DNA of 49,914 nt, from positions 1 through 49,914 of the forward strand of contig CAAEUQ010000126.1 in the NCBI GenBank assembly GCA_900759005.1, in the 5' to 3' direction. The first letter of the stretch is position 1; each line of letters opens with the position of its first letter. This document shows, in pieces, positions 48,370-49,914 of this stretch. The DNA comes from Clostridia bacterium. GTDB lineage: Bacteria; Bacillota; Clostridia; Christensenellales; Aristaeellaceae. A model generated the notes under the pieces. It worked only from the letters and a program-made list of their open reading frames with translations. It ran no database searches and was not told the DNA's origin. A program made the translations under genes and the position numbers.

Positions 48370-49251
48370 ATGAAAAAGGCTGGTATTCTGGTTCTGGTTT
48401 TGACGATGGTCGTTTCTCTGTTCGGATTTGCTTCCGCTGAAACCGCGGGCTACACCGAGGAAGTTGTCAGCATCGACGCCGGCGACCACCAGATTCCCGC
48501 GACGGTATGTCTCCCAACCGGTGAAGGCAAGTTCCCGGCGGTTGTAATGCTGCACGGCACGGGCTCCAACCGCGACGAAGCGGGCAACGGTTACAAGTAC
48601 GCCGCGCCGGTTCTCGCCGAGAAGTACGGCATTGCGACGATCCGTATCGACTTCATGGGCAGCGGCGACAGCACCGCTGATTACGTGAACTACAACTTTA
48701 AAACCGCCGTTTCGGACGCGGTTGCGGCCGCGTTTTACATGGCGTCGCTTGATAATATCGACGGTCTTCGCATCGGTGTAATGGGCTGGAGTCAGGGCGG
48801 CACGGACGCGCTGCTTTGCTGCGCCCGAGAGCCGGAGGTCTTCAAGTCGATCGTGACCTGGGCGGGCGCGCCGGACATGAAGCTGGACGGCTTCTTCTCC
48901 GAAGCGGATTATGAAGAAGCGAAGCAGAACGGTTACTTCGTCATGGAGTTTGACTTCCGCGATCCGCTGAATGTCGGTCTCCAGTGGTGCGACGACGTTT
49001 GGAACACCGACGTGCTGGCTGAGTTCGCGAAATACACCGGTCCGGTGCTGGCGATTGCGGGCACGAACGACACAACCGTCGACCCCGAATGGGCGAATAA
49101 GATCGTTGCGGCGAGCACGAACGAGCAGTCCAAGACCTACTTCATCGACGGTATGGACCACACGTTCAACGTATTCACCGAAGAGGATCTCCATTCCCTC
49201 TACAACGCGGTCGACGCGACCGGCGAATTCTTCGCGGAAACGCTGAAGTAA
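48370..49251 (+). CDS. Secreted alpha/beta hydrolase
   Basis: A 293-residue exported hydrolase. The signal peptide (1-23) ends GFASA. The oxyanion loop is VVMLHGTGSNRDEAG, the nucleophile elbow is MGWSQGGTDALL, Asp lies in AGTNDTTVDP, and His in IDGMDHTFNVF. This fits the BD-FAE/dienelactone hydrolase-like esterases that act on short acyl esters, for example on plant polymers; the substrate is inferred only. The ATG at 48370 has AGGAGGG 8 nt upstream; the ATG at 48364 is too close to that site. Monocistronic, with its own promoter and strong terminator. Confidence 0.9.
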   Translation: MKKAGILVLVLTMVVSLFGFASAETAGYTEEVVSIDAGDHQIPATVCLPTGEGKFPAVVMLHGTGSNRDEAGNGYKYAAPVLAEKYGIATIRIDFMGSGDSTADYVNYNFKTAVSDAVAAAFYMASLDNIDGLRIGVMGWSQGGTDALLCCAREPEVFKSIVTWAGAPDMKLDGFFSEADYEEAKQNGYFVMEFDFRDPLNVGLQWCDDVWNTDVLAEFAKYTGPVLAIAGTNDTTVDPEWANKIVAASTNEQSKTYFIDGMDHTFNVFTEEDLHSLYNAVDATGEFFAETLK

Positions 49252-49263
49252 TTCCCAAAACGG

Positions 49264-49302
49264 AAAAGCGAACGCTCGAATCAACGGGCGTTCGCTTTTT
49301 TG
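49264..49302 (+). terminator. Terminator of the secreted hydrolase gene
   Basis: AAAAGCGAACGC / GCGTTCGCTTTT perfect 12-bp stem with 12-nt loop, ending in TTTTTT. It is also symmetric enough to act on the convergent minus-strand gene. Confidence 0.9.
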
Positions 49303-49323
49303 TTGGCGCCTCTGTTTACGAGA

Positions 49324-49689
49324 TCAATTATCCAGATCAACGCGCTGAACGTCGAAGGAAACATATTCACCATCCGACAGATCGTTCGGTATATGCGCGT
49401 CCATACTGATTTCCAAACCGCCGACGCGGACGGTTCTGTTTTGTTTGGAAAACAGTATTCCGGTCATATGATAAGCAAAATACGGCGGCAGCTTCGTTAC
49501 CGCACAATGCGGATTCTCCGCTCTTACCACATCACTGCACGAGAATCCGGAAAGACCGCTTACCGGCATTCCGATTTCGACCGCGGCAATCGGAAACGCA
49601 TAGCAAAGCAGTTCATATTCGCCGTCCGAAACGATGACCTCCGCTTCCCTGCCCTCTTTATCGAAATGCAAAACGGTTTGGATATGCAT
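49324..49689 (-). CDS. Hypothetical protein
   Basis: A 121-residue protein starting MHIQTVLHFDKEGREAEVIV, apparently all beta with several short strands (GEYELLCYAFP, GLEISMDAHIP, EYVSFDVQRVD). I do not recognise the family. GAGGGA lies about 10 nt before the ATG at 49689. The frame is open further upstream, but that DNA holds the tRNA terminator and tRNA-Lys, so an earlier start is excluded. It lies just after the tRNA pair on the same strand. Confidence 0.65.
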   Translation of the reverse strand: MHIQTVLHFDKEGREAEVIVSDGEYELLCYAFPIAAVEIGMPVSGLSGFSCSDVVRAENPHCAVTKLPPYFAYHMTGILFSKQNRTVRVGGLEISMDAHIPNDLSDGEYVSFDVQRVDLDN

Positions 49690-49720
49690 ATATCGTCGTT
49701 CCCTCATTGGATTCACTATA

Positions 49721-49752
49721 AAACAAAAGTCTCCATGCTTTTGCATGAAGAC
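49721..49752 (-). terminator. Terminator of the tRNA pair
   Basis: On the minus strand GTCTTCATGC / GCATGGAGAC (one mismatch) with an AAAA loop is followed by TTTTGTTT. It lies 7 nt after the tRNA-Lys CCA end. Confidence 0.85.
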
Positions 49753-49758
49753 CTTCTT

Positions 49759-49834
49759 TGGTACACCTTCAGGGGCTCGAACCCTGGACACCCTGATTAA
49801 GAGTCAGGTGCTCTACCAACTGAGCTAAAGGTGC
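49759..49834 (-). tRNA. tRNA-Lys (CTT)
   Basis: The minus strand folds as a 76-nt cloverleaf: acceptor GCACCTT / AAGGTGT, D-arm TAGCTCAGTTGGTAGAGCA, anticodon stem CCTGA / TCAGG with loop CTCTTAA (anticodon CTT), and T-arm CAGGGTTCGAGCCCCTG, with encoded CCA. It decodes AAG. It lies 3 nt after tRNA-Gly in one transcript. Confidence 0.96.
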
Positions 49835-49837
49835 ATA

Positions 49838-49913
49838 TGGAGCGGTAGACGAGACTCGGACTCGCGACCTCCACCTTGGCAAGGTGGCGCTCTACCAACT
49901 GAGCTACTACCGC
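49838..49913 (-). tRNA. tRNA-Gly (GCC)
   Basis: The minus strand folds as a 76-nt cloverleaf: acceptor GCGGTAG / CTACCGC, D-arm with AGCTCAGTTGGTAGAGC, anticodon stem CCACC / GGTGG with loop TTGCCAA (anticodon GCC), T-loop in GAGTCCGAGTCTC, discriminator T and encoded CCA. It reads GGC and GGU. It is complete but lies one base from the window edge, so more tRNAs may follow upstream. Confidence 0.95.
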
Positions 49914-49914
49914 A

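Noticed and set aside
49757..49914. tRNA pair considered as an integration site for a mobile element
   Set aside because: No integrase gene and no duplicated tRNA 3' end are seen within the window. The flanking genes are ordinary.

Overview
The window looks like chromosomal DNA from a fairly GC-rich, Gram-positive anaerobe of the Clostridia type (Firmicutes/Bacillota). Strong AGGAGG-type ribosome binding sites precede most genes, and promoters are close to TTGACA-17-TATAAT. The content fits as well: DUF951, DegV, an ACT/UPF0210 pair, an N-anchored signal peptidase I and a YkuD wall enzyme. An uncultured gut or rumen lineage is my inference; no rRNA is present to place it. The DNA is almost fully coding, with no insertion sequence, phage gene or CRISPR array.

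Layout from left to right. 1-3.7 kb (minus): a sugar-phosphate isomerase-like gene preceded by an unlisted 58-codon ORF, then a CadC-type regulator, HMA metallochaperone and P1B ATPase operon with a near-perfect promoter/operator. 3.7-7.6 kb (minus): a sorbitol-6-phosphate dehydrogenase-like SDR, an FAD-dependent dehydrogenase and a MATE exporter. 7.8-9.8 kb: a LysR regulator divergent from a single-domain U32-like protein. 9.8-14.0 kb (minus): pfkA, rlmD, an HNH nuclease gene and a membrane-flavodoxin gene. The last two are each split by a -1 frame change at an A6 run. 14.1-23.9 kb (minus): a seven-gene operon described below. 24.1-28.2 kb (plus): MarR and a heterodimeric ABC exporter. 28.3-35.9 kb (plus): DegV, an M42 peptidase, two SHOCT-tailed membrane proteins, an orphan DNA methyltransferase, DUF951, signal peptidase I and a protease-like protein without the zinc motif. 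36-38.3 kb (minus): TRIC channel, rimM, and trmD with an extra C-terminal domain. 38.4-43.2 kb (plus): ACT protein, UPF0210 protein, amidohydrolase, then a YkuD transpeptidase. 43.3-48.1 kb (minus): a small membrane protein and a two-gene 2-oxoacid dehydrogenase complex (E2, then fused E1 alpha-beta). 48.4-49.9 kb: a secreted alpha/beta hydrolase (plus), a hypothetical protein (minus) and tandem tRNA-Gly(GCC) and tRNA-Lys(CTT) (minus).

The most unusual locus is the seven-gene operon at 14.1-23.9 kb. It encodes a secreted xxPT-repeat protein, a secreted HlyD-like protein, a solute-binding protein fused to a propeller-like domain, two MalF/MalG-type permeases, a membrane-anchored HlyD-like adaptor and a MacB/FtsX-like permease. 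No ATPase is encoded with it. It combines parts of a sugar importer with parts of a tripartite exporter and is the best candidate here for an undescribed system. Second are the paired frame changes at 10.47 and 11.25 kb, one at a dnaX-type A AAA AAG heptamer.
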